From: Proteobacteria bacterium SG_bin6
GTDB taxonomy: Bacteria; Pseudomonadota; Alphaproteobacteria; Sphingomonadales; Sphingomonadaceae
NCBI GenBank assembly: GCA_002083435.1
Contig: LWDJ01000013.1
Span: 12,093-76,092 of the forward strand
Reading direction: 5' to 3'
Length of the DNA stretch: 64,000 bases
Part shown: positions 55,101 to 63,218 of the stretch, piece by piece
Layout of the letters: each line of letters opens with the position of its first letter
How positions within the stretch are numbered: the first letter of the stretch is position 1
Position numbers and translations under genes: made by a program
Notes under the pieces: generated by a model
Told to the model about the DNA's origin: nothing
The model's input: only the letters and a program-made list of their open reading frames with translations
Databases searched by the model: none

Positions 55101-56445
55101 CCGAAAGGGTGCCGTTCGCCACCAGCGTCGCCGGGATATGGGGCCGATAGCTGGGCTTGGGCGGTGCGACCGATGCCATCGACGCTGACTGGACGAGCGG
55201 CGTCGGATGAGATTGTGCGCCGGGAATAACCAGCGATTGCAACCCATAGGCTTCGTAGATCGTGTCGCCGAGCCGCTCTGAAGCGGGCGCCCAATCCACG
55301 GTCTGGTAGGCGAGCTCGTCTGCCTCGACCGCAATGACGGTCTCCGATGGTGCAACCACTTGTCGGGGCCGATCGGTCGGCCTCGATGGTAAAACCGCAA
55401 GCTCTGCCGGCGGCATCGGTGCAACCGGTGGCCGCGGTGGCACAAGGCATTCCACCCATTGCAGCAGGGTCGCAGCATCAGCCGCGATGCCAGCACTGGG
55501 CACAAATTGGGCAGGATCTTCCGCCGGCACCTTGTCGATCACGGTGAGCCGGGTCTCGATTGTCGTTCCATGCTTGCGATAAATGCGACCGTCGATGGCG
55601 GCGGTGAAAACGATGCGGCTGCTCTGCTGCAAGGCCTCGAACGCAGGTCGCCAGCTCCTATTCTCCGGGCCGCAACTGGCCGAGGTAATTGCGACCAGTC
55701 GCCCGCCCGGTTCGAGCCGCGCCAGCGCTGATGCGATGTGCCGGAGCGCGGCGTCCTTCATTGCGCGATCGACGTGCGCAATAGCGGAAAATGGCGGGTT
55801 CATGAGAACGACCGTCGGCCGATGGCAATCGGGAAGCCTGTCGTCGATCGAGGCTGCATCGTGCCGGCTCACGGGCGCATCCATCACCCTGCTCAGCAGT
55901 TCGGCGCGGGTCTCGCCAAGCTCGTTGAGGACGAAACTGGCGCGCATGCGCTCGGCGTGCACCGCCAGCATCCCGGTGCCGGCTGATGGCTCCAGCACCA
56001 CATCGGCGGGTTCGATCATCGCAGCGGTCGCAGCAACAAAGGCGAGCCCAAGCGGGGTCGAGAATTGCTGAAGCGCCTGTCCGACTTCCGAACGACGTGT
56101 GTGCGTTGGCACGCGGGCCGCGATCCGCTCCAGAGCCGTGAGCATGCGCTGGGGCTCAGGATTGCGGCGGGCCAGTGCCGCGCCATAGCGCCGAAGCAGC
56201 AGTATCTGCGCGGCCTCGCAGGCGTCATAGGCCAGCTTCCAGTCCCAGGCGCCCTCGGCGTCGCTCGCGGCAAAGGCATTGGTCATGGCATCGCGCAATT
56301 GGGTGGTGCTGAGGGGCGAACCGGTTTCCAGCATAGGAAGCAGCGCATTTGCAGCGGCAAACAACGCATCGACGCGTCCTCCGGTTAGGCGCGCAGCAGC
56401 GGGCGACGCGGCGCGGACCGCCGCATCGGATAGGATATCGGACAT
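52105..56445 (-). CDS. Methyltransferase / strawberry-notch helicase fusion
   Basis: This 1446-residue protein has an N-terminal class I methyltransferase (VLEPSAGTGMLAVHAERM near residue 150; catalytic NPPF near 214, as in N6-adenine or N-glutamine enzymes) and a large superfamily 2 helicase of strawberry-notch type: FLGDGTGAGKGRQVAG (near 502), VIVFDEAHAMANA (near 608), SATGATTVQNLAYAQRLGLW, and C-terminal GFGRTNRTNQKQPPLFRPVS. AGGAG precedes ATG 56445. This fusion is a backbone gene of alphaproteobacterial ICEs and plasmids; it may protect or remodel element DNA on entry. Confidence 0.92.
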   Translation of the reverse strand: MSDILSDAAVRAASPAAARLTGGRVDALFAAANALLPMLETGSPLSTTQLRDAMTNAFAASDAEGAWDWKLAYDACEAAQILLLRRYGAALARRNPEPQRMLTALERIAARVPTHTRRSEVGQALQQFSTPLGLAFVAATAAMIEPADVVLEPSAGTGMLAVHAERMRASFVLNELGETRAELLSRVMDAPVSRHDAASIDDRLPDCHRPTVVLMNPPFSAIAHVDRAMKDAALRHIASALARLEPGGRLVAITSASCGPENRSWRPAFEALQQSSRIVFTAAIDGRIYRKHGTTIETRLTVIDKVPAEDPAQFVPSAGIAADAATLLQWVECLVPPRPPVAPMPPAELAVLPSRPTDRPRQVVAPSETVIAVEADELAYQTVDWAPASERLGDTIYEAYGLQSLVIPGAQSHPTPLVQSASMASVAPPKPSYRPHIPATLVANGTLSDAQLEAIIYAGEAHAGHLSGAWAVDATWDVVSAAADDAEGAVRFRRGWFLGDGTGAGKGRQVAGIILDNWCKGRRRAVWISVSDRLLEDAQRDWSALGQERLLVTPLSRYRQGTPILLAEGILFTTYATLRSQARSGKASRVSQIVEWLGQDFDGVIVFDEAHAMANAAGGKGERGDVAASQQGRAGLRLQHALPNARILYVSATGATTVQNLAYAQRLGLWGGEDFPFASRADFVSAIEEGGVAAMEVLARDLKALGLYAARSLSFDGVEYDLLEHRLSAEQVRIYDSYAAAFQIIHTHLDAALEASGVTSSAHGTLNAQAKSAARSAFESVKQRFFNHLITAMQTPSTIASIESDLEAGHAAVVQIVSTGEALQERRLAEIPTDQWDDVRLDITPREYVLSYLEHSFPVQLYEPYTDGEGNLASRPVFDGDGNPVLNREACRRRDQMIEGLAALPPVPGALDQIVQYFGSDAVAEVTGRSRRIVPRTGNDGSVRFAVENRPASANIAETHAFMDDAKRILVFSEAGGTGRSYHADLGAKNQRRRIHYLLEAGWKADAAIQGFGRTNRTNQKQPPLFRPVSTDVKAQKRFISTIARRLDSLGAITRGQRQTGGQNMFRPEDNLESFYARDALRQLYMLLVRGRIEGCSLTAFETATGLSLLDSDGGIKDELPGITTFLNRMLALTIDLQNILFEAFEGLLTARIEGAIASGTFETGLETLQAESFTISERRTIYTHPGTGALTHLLTISRKEKLTPVSLERALELAGEAHADLMINARSGRAAVKLRARSIVDDDGAILSRIRLVRPMEASTLFADLFASSHWETADRASFCAAWTGELAELPEFEISTLHMVTGLLLPIWRRLPNESTRVYRLQTDAGERVIGRRVSPAWATSIVPDAAPQITPDTAWSMLIADEASIEIAEGQTLRRVRAMHEWRIELTGFNDLGVERLKSMGLISEIVSWKLRLYVPTGAVGGDVLEKLLDRFPVVRVNPRKAA

Positions 56446-56524
56446 GGTAATTACTCCTGGAGAGCTGAGATGGTGGAATCCGCACCAGAGGCTCATTCAA
56501 TCGCGTGGCGCGGCAATTGGCAGG

Positions 56525-57340
56525 TCAGCGCGGTGAAAGTTCGATTTCGCGGTGACTGTCCGGCGCGATGACGAAGCCGTGGCGGCCACGGCGCGCATAG
56601 TCTTCAGCGGGAACGAGAAACGCCCGCGTCGGAGAAGCGTCACGGCGACCGCCCGGAGAAGCGATCACCTCGACGTATTCGGGATGGGCTGACGATGTCC
56701 TTGCGGAAACGACGATCCAGTCATGGGCGTGCCTGCGGGCAAATTCGTCCCGCTCGCGGCAAAAGGATTCGCCTGGCGCCAGCGCGCGTCCGTGCACCGC
56801 TTCCCAGGCATCGGGACACCAGTCGCGTAAGATCCGATCTGCTGATGCCTGCTCGCGATAGGTGAAGAGATCAGGATAGCCAGCAGCGACCCGCGCCCAG
56901 TCCCCATCCTCCTCATACCATCCGCCAGCGATGCGCAGCGCTTCCGGCATGGCCTGGTTGCGCCTACGATCGAGCTTGAAGCCGCCATGCCCTGCGGTGG
57001 AGTGGAAAACGATCCCGGGGGCATAGACCGTGGCGGTCTGCGACTTGCCCCAGGGCGTCGAAATGGGGTGGACCGTCTCTATCCGCCCGAGCGCCTGTCG
57101 CTGACGCAGGTGAAGCGCGATGTCCCCGACATAGGCCCGGAATGATTTTTCATCGCTGACCGAGCATTCAGCACCGCAAACATCTCCGCGGTGCCACTCC
57201 AGTATTGGGCGGCTCAGACGCCAAGCGGACGCGACGGAAAAGCCGGATTCTAGCGGGATGGCGATATAGGCGAGATCGCCCACGCGCGCGGCCATGTCGC
57301 CATCGCGCGTGGTGCCAAATTCGACCATGATCGTGCTCAT
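56525..57340 (-). CDS. Hypothetical ICE backbone protein (possibly DUF7007)
   Basis: This 271-residue protein has no enzyme motif I can assign. Visible text includes TPWGKSQTATVYAPGIVFHS, GHGGFKLDRRRNQAMP, GGWYEEDGDWARVAAGYPDL and CPDAWEAVHGRALAPGESFC. The last block resembles proteins I recall annotated as DUF7007, found beside ParB and strawberry-notch genes; I am not certain. Its start overlaps the upstream stop by ATGA. Confidence 0.72.
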   Translation of the reverse strand: MSTIMVEFGTTRDGDMAARVGDLAYIAIPLESGFSVASAWRLSRPILEWHRGDVCGAECSVSDEKSFRAYVGDIALHLRQRQALGRIETVHPISTPWGKSQTATVYAPGIVFHSTAGHGGFKLDRRRNQAMPEALRIAGGWYEEDGDWARVAAGYPDLFTYREQASADRILRDWCPDAWEAVHGRALAPGESFCRERDEFARRHAHDWIVVSARTSSAHPEYVEVIASPGGRRDASPTRAFLVPAEDYARRGRHGFVIAPDSHREIELSPR

Positions 57341-57813
57341 GCCGCCCTCCCCGTCGACGAAGGAAGGATGACAGGGTCTGGATCGGCCACGATCTCAGTC
57401 CGCATGTTCGAGTAGCGATTGACCTGCATCCAGGTCTCAGCGGCGGCCATATTGCTGGCGAGATGACGCAGCTCGTCGCGGCCGTCGACGCTTGTCAGGA
57501 TGCGCACAGAACCCACGCGCGGCGTCTCGACAATCTCGAACTGCAAAGCGCTGTCGAGGCCATAGGCGCGCCGCACAGTCAGGACGATCGTGCCCTGACT
57601 GCCATAATCGCCAAGGTGGAGCATGAAGTGTGGCGGCGAGTTGAAGCTTGCGCTGACGTAACCCGGATAGCGCTCGACCAAGCGACCCACGCCGTTTTCA
57701 TGCTCCCATGCCCTCAGCTTGCGCCTGAAACGGGCCGGAGGACGGGGTTTGCCATTGGAGTAGCGGATCAGGCTGCCGAGCGGAGCGCTGGTGTAGATAT
57801 GCTGGGCTGACAC
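57337..57813 (-). CDS. Hypothetical ICE backbone protein
   Basis: This 158-residue protein starts at GTG 57813 behind GAGGA; the longer frame to 57966 overlaps the ParB gene and is not supported. The sequence (PLGSLIRYSNGKPRPPARFR, WEHENGVGRLVERYPGYVSA, ETWMQVNRYSNMRTEIV) is beta-rich and basic at the start. I do not recognise a family. It sits between ParB and the preceding hypothetical in a tight leftward operon. Confidence 0.7.
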   Translation of the reverse strand: MSAQHIYTSAPLGSLIRYSNGKPRPPARFRRKLRAWEHENGVGRLVERYPGYVSASFNSPPHFMLHLGDYGSQGTIVLTVRRAYGLDSALQFEIVETPRVGSVRILTSVDGRDELRHLASNMAAAETWMQVNRYSNMRTEIVADPDPVILPSSTGRAA

Positions 57814-57907
57814 GGGATATTCCTCAAGAAATGCGAAAGCCCGACGCAGTGGCCGGGCCTTGCGGGAAAAGGGAAAGAGCAAGGCGGCTCTTGCCGCCCT
57901 GCCGGTT

Positions 57908-59998
57908 TCATTCGGCAGCGATCGCGTAAGCGCCGTCCTCGTTTTCGAGGAAGGCAGGCAGAGCATCGCTGTCCATGTCGCCGGGCTCTGCTTCGCACGC
58001 TGGCGGCGTGCGGAGCGGCTCGGGCAGCCATTGGGCGTCCTCGAGCAGACGTTCGGCCTCGCGCGCCATGTCTGCCTTTTTGAGGTGATCGATCATGCCT
58101 GCGAACTGCTCGCCGCGCGCTTCGGTGACGTCGGCGAGAATCCGCGGCTTGGTGACGCTCCGGAAGTAGCCGTCGACGGTCGGTCGCCAGCCTGCGGCTA
58201 CAGGATCAAGACCAACGGCCCGCGCGAGGACGTGGCTATGGGCAAGACGGCGCTCGATGCTGTGCTTCGATACACGGCCATTGTCGTACTTGGGCACAAT
58301 CTCGCACTGGGCATTCACGCTGCGCGAAGCACAATGAGCGAACAAGGCCGCCTGCTCGTCGCCGTTGAGGGCGAGCAACGCATCCCACAGATCAGCGTCT
58401 GACTCGGGAAGCCGCTCCTCCCAGTAACGGGCGCGCTCGGCGAGGCTGCGGGCAGGCGCGCTGTCACGCAGGCCGGAGGGCGGATTGGCGAAGCTCACGT
58501 CCTGTACAGTAAGCTGGAGGCAGCTTTCCCGGCTCGCGAAATAGCAGGTCTGCAGAACCAGTGCATGCAGCACCGCCGCGAACGCGGTTGCCGGATTCTG
58601 CGCCAGCGCATCCTGCAAGGCGAGTGTGCGCCAGGCGGTCAGATCGGCAACGAGACGATCCGGCAGCGGCTTGAGCCCCTCGTCGGCTTCCTCGTCATCC
58701 TCGCCCCCAGTGCGGCCATCGTCATCCGTGCCGACAGGTCTGGCGCTGCCCGTGTCGCCGTCAACCGATACCAGCTCGTGCTCAGTGCCATCCGGTACCG
58801 GATCTGCTGCCGGCTCGTCTTCGGGACGGACATAGCCGCGTTCGACACATAGGGAGCCGTCGCGCTCGATCGAAACAAAGACGCCAGCGATTGCCACATC
58901 GGCGGGTTCGAAAACCAGCGGTCGATCCGCGAGTTTGCCGATCTCAGCGTTGATGGCGTCGAGCCGGTCATAGACGTCCTGCGGCACATCATGCTCGTCC
59001 GCCCATTGCGCTTCGATCTCGTCCGATTCCCCTTGCAGCGCGACAAAGCGCGCTTGCTCAGCCTCGGTCATGGCGACTTCGGTCCCGCTGATTTCGCGAT
59101 GGCCGTTGGTGACCGCCCAAGGCATGTCGACGGCCGTCGCCACCCACTTCCAGCCTTCGGCGGCGATGTCTCCCCCCGCCCGGCGCAGCTTGTCCGCAAC
59201 GAGCGTGTCGAGCAATCCGGGGTCGGTCAGCCACCCTCCATCGTCGTCCTCGAACAGGTCGCGCATGACCCCGCCACCGGCAGCGACATAGGCGTCGATA
59301 GTGACGAAGCGGACACGCTTGTCGGCAACCCGCACGCTGTTTTCGGTGAGGCGCTGCCGAATATAGGCCGCCGACTTGTTGTAGCTATGGGCCAGCATCT
59401 CCCACACCTGCTCCTGGCGGGCATGGTCGTCCGACACGGTGAACGCCATCAACTGTTCGAGGGTCATGCCGTCATCGGCATAGATTTCGCACAGACGCGG
59501 CGAGACCGATGCCAGTTTGAGGCGCTGGCGCACCACGGCGGGCGTCACGCCGAAGTGGGCGGCGATGTCCTCGACCGCGCTACCTTTGTCGACCATGGCC
59601 TGCATGGCGCGAAACTGGTCGAGGGGATGGAGCTGCTCGCGCACCGCATTTTCCGCATAGCTGTCCTCCTCGGCAGATATGTCGGTAGTGGCCGCCTTGA
59701 CGATGCAGGGTACGAGAGCGGTGCCTGCCAACCGCCTTTGCTTCACCAGCAGTTCGAGCGCACGGTAACGCCGGCCACCGGCCGGAACCTCGAACATGCC
59801 GGTTTCGGCACCCTTCTCGTCCAGAACGGGCCGGACACTGAGGCTTTGCAGAAGAGTGCGCCGGGCGATGTCTTCGGCAAGCTCGGGAATGGATACCCCC
59901 GCCTTGATCCGGCGGACGTTGGACTGGGACAGGACCAGCTTGTCGAACGGGATGTCGCGCGACGGGCTGAGGGTGATTTTCGCAGGCTGTTTGCCCAT
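57908..59998 (-). CDS. Large ParB-family protein of the ICE backbone
   Basis: This 696-residue protein has a ParB N-domain (IPFDKLVLSQSNVRRIKAGV, VPAGGRRYRALELLV with the GGRR motif, YAENAVREQLHPLDQFRAMQ) and a helix-turn-helix (AVEDIAAHFGVTPAVVRQRL). A long acidic linker (TDDDGRTGGEDDEEADEG) leads to a C-terminal domain of about 230 residues unknown in chromosomal ParB. No ParA is adjacent. Such large ParB-like proteins are typical of sphingomonad plasmids and ICEs and may act in regulation or in maintenance. Confidence 0.9.
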   Translation of the reverse strand: MGKQPAKITLSPSRDIPFDKLVLSQSNVRRIKAGVSIPELAEDIARRTLLQSLSVRPVLDEKGAETGMFEVPAGGRRYRALELLVKQRRLAGTALVPCIVKAATTDISAEEDSYAENAVREQLHPLDQFRAMQAMVDKGSAVEDIAAHFGVTPAVVRQRLKLASVSPRLCEIYADDGMTLEQLMAFTVSDDHARQEQVWEMLAHSYNKSAAYIRQRLTENSVRVADKRVRFVTIDAYVAAGGGVMRDLFEDDDGGWLTDPGLLDTLVADKLRRAGGDIAAEGWKWVATAVDMPWAVTNGHREISGTEVAMTEAEQARFVALQGESDEIEAQWADEHDVPQDVYDRLDAINAEIGKLADRPLVFEPADVAIAGVFVSIERDGSLCVERGYVRPEDEPAADPVPDGTEHELVSVDGDTGSARPVGTDDDGRTGGEDDEEADEGLKPLPDRLVADLTAWRTLALQDALAQNPATAFAAVLHALVLQTCYFASRESCLQLTVQDVSFANPPSGLRDSAPARSLAERARYWEERLPESDADLWDALLALNGDEQAALFAHCASRSVNAQCEIVPKYDNGRVSKHSIERRLAHSHVLARAVGLDPVAAGWRPTVDGYFRSVTKPRILADVTEARGEQFAGMIDHLKKADMAREAERLLEDAQWLPEPLRTPPACEAEPGDMDSDALPAFLENEDGAYAIAAE

Positions 59999-60117
59999 GT
60001 GGTTTCTCCATGACAGGCCGCCGCGAGACTCTCTCCCGGCTCCCGGGCCCATCACGAATTTCCCGGCCCTCCTCTTCCTCTGGCCCGCCGCGAGCGGGGC
60101 CGTGCGCAGCCGCGGGG

Positions 60118-61107
60118 TCACGCCACCGCCCTCGAGGTGGGAGCACCTCCCGCATCAGGCTCGTCTGGCTCCCCGGGATCGTTGGCGGCTTTTCCGCTCG
60201 CAGCCGACGGGCCATGCTCGAGCAAGTAGTTGGCCGCCTTTGATGCGGCGCTGGCGGCACGGAGAATGGCGCGATTGTCCTCACGGATAATCTCGAGCCA
60301 CGACCCGATATAGTCAGCGTGACGGACGGTCGGGGTGATCCCCAGCGCGGCGCAGACAAAGGCACCGGTCATCTCCGCGACCAACTCCTCGCGCCCATAG
60401 TCCTTCGATCCGAATGCACCTGTCTGGTCACGATCAAGGCGGCTGCGATGCCCGGTCCAGTGCCCCAGCTCGTGAAAGGCTGTGCGATGCCAATTGACGG
60501 GGTCGTGAAAATCGTCCGGCCGGGGCACGGCCACGAAATCGTGTGCCGGGCTGTAATAGGCCGATGCGCCACCGATCCGGAAATCTGCACCCGTTGCGCG
60601 GATAAGAGCATCCGCCTGCGGCAAGATCAGACCGGCAGGTACGGGCGGTGGCGGTACGCAGACATGTTCGGGCAGTCCTTCGCACTGATCGACCGAAAAC
60701 ACCGTGAAGGTACGCAGGAACGGGATACCCCCGACCGGCTCGCGTTCCTCGGTGGCGGCTCGGCGTTGCTCTTCGCCGGGCACGAACCGGCGCGTGTAGA
60801 TGATCGGCACGCCGTGCTCGCCGCGCCGTACCGTACCGCCGAGCATCGATGCTTGCCGGAAAGTGAGAAAGGCGTGGCCCGAATATCCGTTGGAGACTAT
60901 CGCATCCCACAAGGTCAGGGTATTGATACCGCTGTAGGCCCGCTGGCTGACGGCATTGTGCGGCATGCCGACGCCCGTCTGGGCACTGGTCCACGGCTGG
61001 ACCCAAGGCACTCGACCAGCTTCGAGGTCGGCAATGATCCGGTCGGTGATCTGTTGGTAGAGGTTGGCGCGTCCGTTGGGCGAGCGCGGTTTGGTTCGAG
61101 ATGCCAT
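60118..61107 (-). CDS. ardC: ArdC-like antirestriction protein with zincin domain
   Basis: This 329-residue protein has the ArdC single-strand-DNA-binding N-domain (LYQQITDRIIADLEAGRVPW, GINTLTLWDAIVSNGYSGHA, GGTVRRGEHGVPIIYT) and a metalloprotease-like zincin motif HELGHWTGH near residue 212. ArdC proteins shield incoming plasmid DNA from restriction. ATG 61107 starts at homology. It is the first gene of the leftward backbone operon, and CBASS cargo lies just upstream. Confidence 0.92.
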   Translation of the reverse strand: MASRTKPRSPNGRANLYQQITDRIIADLEAGRVPWVQPWTSAQTGVGMPHNAVSQRAYSGINTLTLWDAIVSNGYSGHAFLTFRQASMLGGTVRRGEHGVPIIYTRRFVPGEEQRRAATEEREPVGGIPFLRTFTVFSVDQCEGLPEHVCVPPPPVPAGLILPQADALIRATGADFRIGGASAYYSPAHDFVAVPRPDDFHDPVNWHRTAFHELGHWTGHRSRLDRDQTGAFGSKDYGREELVAEMTGAFVCAALGITPTVRHADYIGSWLEIIREDNRAILRAASAASKAANYLLEHGPSAASGKAANDPGEPDEPDAGGAPTSRAVA

Positions 61108-61201
61108 CGCATGAAGCTCCGCGACGGACCGCGACAAGCCTCTCTCGCCGCTCTTCATCCGTCACGGACTGATGGAGGCACTCTCACTCTGGCGGGGCGT
61201 T

Positions 61202-61274
61202 GCGGGGCAGCCGCCCCGCTCGAAGGGGTCCGTCAAGACCGGAACGGGCATGGCGGCAGGGGAAGGCCTTCCCC
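61202..61274 (-). terminator. Palindrome and hairpin after the CBASS operon
   Basis: GGGGAAGGCCTTCCCC (61259-61274) is a perfect 16-bp palindrome 8 bp beyond the E2 stop, able to fold with a GGCC loop. A second hairpin, GCGGGGC-AGCC-GCCCCGC, lies at 61202-61219. Neither is followed by a T run on the minus strand. They probably end the CBASS transcript before ArdC or mark the cargo-backbone junction. Confidence 0.5.
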
Positions 61275-61282
61275 AACGCTAG

Positions 61283-61957
61283 CTAGAAGCCTGCCTTGAA
61301 CAACTCGCCTTTGCGTGGCTGCAATCGTACCAGCATGGCGCGCGCAAGATGCGGCGGAATGCGGTGATGCATCGACCACAGGTCGGTATCGTGGCAGTCG
61401 CGCAGGCGCCTGGTGCTGCCGCAGGGACAGGGCCAATGCCCCCTCGGCCGCGGCAGTCTCAATATCCGCAGGTAATAGAGAATGTCCTTGCGCCGGTTCG
61501 CAATGCCAAGCGCATCGGCATAGGCCTCCTCCATACCCTCCATCCCATGCGCTCGTTCACCGAATGGCCAGCTGCCGGTCTTCTCAAACCAGAACTGACC
61601 CAGAAAATACTCACGCAGAGGTCCGCCGAGATAGGCCGCAATGCCGGTGTCGGCTGCTGTCGCCAACCAGTTTTCCCAGACCGTCACGCAGCAATCGCCA
61701 TCACCGTTGATGTGGTGATCGGGGTCGCGCTTGATGCGCCCGCCGGTCTCGAACACGCGCGGTTCGATGCGCGGATAGGCATGGGTCAGCTCGATTCTTA
61801 CAGCGTAGCGCGCCAGTGGACCTGCCGGATCACATACGGCACTGCCGGCTGTGACGACGAACGTCCCTTCAACGACGATCTTGCCGTCTATCTCCGTTGC
61901 CCGGAGACCGGGCTGTTCAAACGCGATCGCGGCTTGAACCTCGAGCAAAGTGAGCAA
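61283..61957 (-). CDS. CBASS E2-like protein with SEC-C-type motif
   Basis: This protein of about 224 residues is related to bacterial E2 (ubiquitin-conjugating-like) enzymes of CBASS: ELTHAYPRIEPRVFETGGRI, then DHHINGDGDCCVTVWENWL with the candidate catalytic Cys (about residue 90). The C-terminus adds CPCGSTRRLRDCH, a SEC-C-like metal-binding motif. I favour the TTG at 61957, 8 bp after GAGG and just past the CD-NTase stop; ATG 62050 would overlap that gene by 83 bp. E2-type CBASS proteins attach the cyclase C-terminus to targets, priming it. No E1 or JAB gene follows. Confidence 0.82.
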   Translation of the reverse strand: MLTLLEVQAAIAFEQPGLRATEIDGKIVVEGTFVVTAGSAVCDPAGPLARYAVRIELTHAYPRIEPRVFETGGRIKRDPDHHINGDGDCCVTVWENWLATAADTGIAAYLGGPLREYFLGQFWFEKTGSWPFGERAHGMEGMEEAYADALGIANRRKDILYYLRILRLPRPRGHWPCPCGSTRRLRDCHDTDLWSMHHRIPPHLARAMLVRLQPRKGELFKAGF

Positions 61958-61967
61958 AGTGGCCGCC

Positions 61968-63218
61968 TCAGCGCACCCAGGGGCGGGACTGGGATCCACT
62001 GCTCTGAATGGCGTCAACTGCGTGGCGGGCACGCTCGAGTTCGGCATCATGGCCGCGCCCCAAAAGCAGTGCAGGAGCCCCGATGACACCATCGCCCGGC
62101 ATAACGCTGTTGAGCGCGCGCTTCACCAAGGAAGGACCCAGCCGCCGCTCCAGTTCGTCCGGAATGGTATCGTAGGGGCTGGCGCGCAGATACTGCGCGA
62201 AATCCTGCCGGGCCTGTGCGAGCCAGCGGAAGAAGTTGTCGCGCTTGCACGGCTCTTCCGGCCATTTGTCGGCGAAGTTCTCGGCCGGATTAACGGGGTT
62301 GGAGACCCAGGCAATGCCGTCACGCTCCTCGATGTAACGATCCATGTTCATCAAGATGGACTGCAGCGCTGCCGACAGCGAGGCTTCCTCGTTATAGGCA
62401 TGGGCCGCGAGCGTCGTGATGATGATCGAGATGGGCTTGTGTTCGCCGTCTTCGGCAAACATGCAGTCGCGGTGACGCTTGAGAAGCTGGATGGCCTGCT
62501 GAAGCGGCGTGCGCACCTTGTAATCCGGGATTTCATCGACGCTGGCCGTGATCCGCTCGCGTGCGGCGAACGAGCGCTTGGCCTCGGTTAGCCGGACCCG
62601 CATGCGCCCGCGGAACCAGGCGGCATAGCCGTACGGGTTGCTCTGCAACCAATCGTCCGAAATCACGGCATAATCGCGGCGCTGGTTGTCGGTAATCGCG
62701 ATCGCGTGGCCACTGAGGTCGCCGTCATCGGCGAGGGTGCCAAAGCCCTTGGCCCGCAACTGCGCCTGATAGCGCTGCGCATCGGGCAAGGCTGGCAAGA
62801 CATCCATGTGGAACTGCGCGCCCTCGGCATAATTCAGGGTCCAGCAACGACGACGCTCTTCCGGGTGCGCCATGTTCCGAGCACGCGCATACAAGGCAAC
62901 CTCATGCCCCACAGCGTCCTTAAGCTGCTTCTGCGTGAGCGCGGCTTTCGATCCGTTGACCCGGCAGACAAGATCGACGTCATACTCATCGGCATCGGTC
63001 AGCGGGCGCGTGACGGTCCCCAAAAGAAACGAGCCGTGCGGCGAAATGGCAGGATCGAGATCGGCCAGGGTGGATTCCGGGCGGTCGAGCCAGCCGCCCA
63101 ACGCTTCATAGCGCTGCCTGGCTTCTTCGAACTTGCCGGGCGGGATATCCAGCGCAGCTGCGATGGCTTCAAGAATATCATCGTGCGACCTGGCCAGCCG
63201 CTTGTCGTGAACAGTCAT
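61968..63218 (-). CDS. CBASS CD-NTase (cGAS-like nucleotidyltransferase)
   Basis: This 416-residue protein has the nucleotidyltransferase active site: HGSFLLGTVTRPL (Gly62-Ser63), EYDVDLV (Asp80 and Asp82) and FHMDVLPA (Asp139). These are the metal-binding Asp residues of the cGAS/DncV-like fold. On phage infection it would make a cyclic oligonucleotide that activates the effector. The product cannot be predicted from sequence. The start overlaps the patatin stop (TGATG). The E2 gene follows directly, marking a type II short-form operon. Confidence 0.9.
   Translation of the reverse strand: MTVHDKRLARSHDDILEAIAAALDIPPGKFEEARQRYEALGGWLDRPESTLADLDPAISPHGSFLLGTVTRPLTDADEYDVDLVCRVNGSKAALTQKQLKDAVGHEVALYARARNMAHPEERRRCWTLNYAEGAQFHMDVLPALPDAQRYQAQLRAKGFGTLADDGDLSGHAIAITDNQRRDYAVISDDWLQSNPYGYAAWFRGRMRVRLTEAKRSFAARERITASVDEIPDYKVRTPLQQAIQLLKRHRDCMFAEDGEHKPISIIITTLAAHAYNEEASLSAALQSILMNMDRYIEERDGIAWVSNPVNPAENFADKWPEEPCKRDNFFRWLAQARQDFAQYLRASPYDTIPDELERRLGPSLVKRALNSVMPGDGVIGAPALLLGRGHDAELERARHAVDAIQSSGSQSRPWVR

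Noticed and set aside
54303..55731. Plus-strand frames opposite the strawberry-notch gene
   Set aside because: Antisense shadows of a gene with clear helicase motifs.
61349..62591. Plus-strand frames opposite E2 and CD-NTase
   Set aside because: Antisense; the minus strand carries the catalytic motifs of both families.
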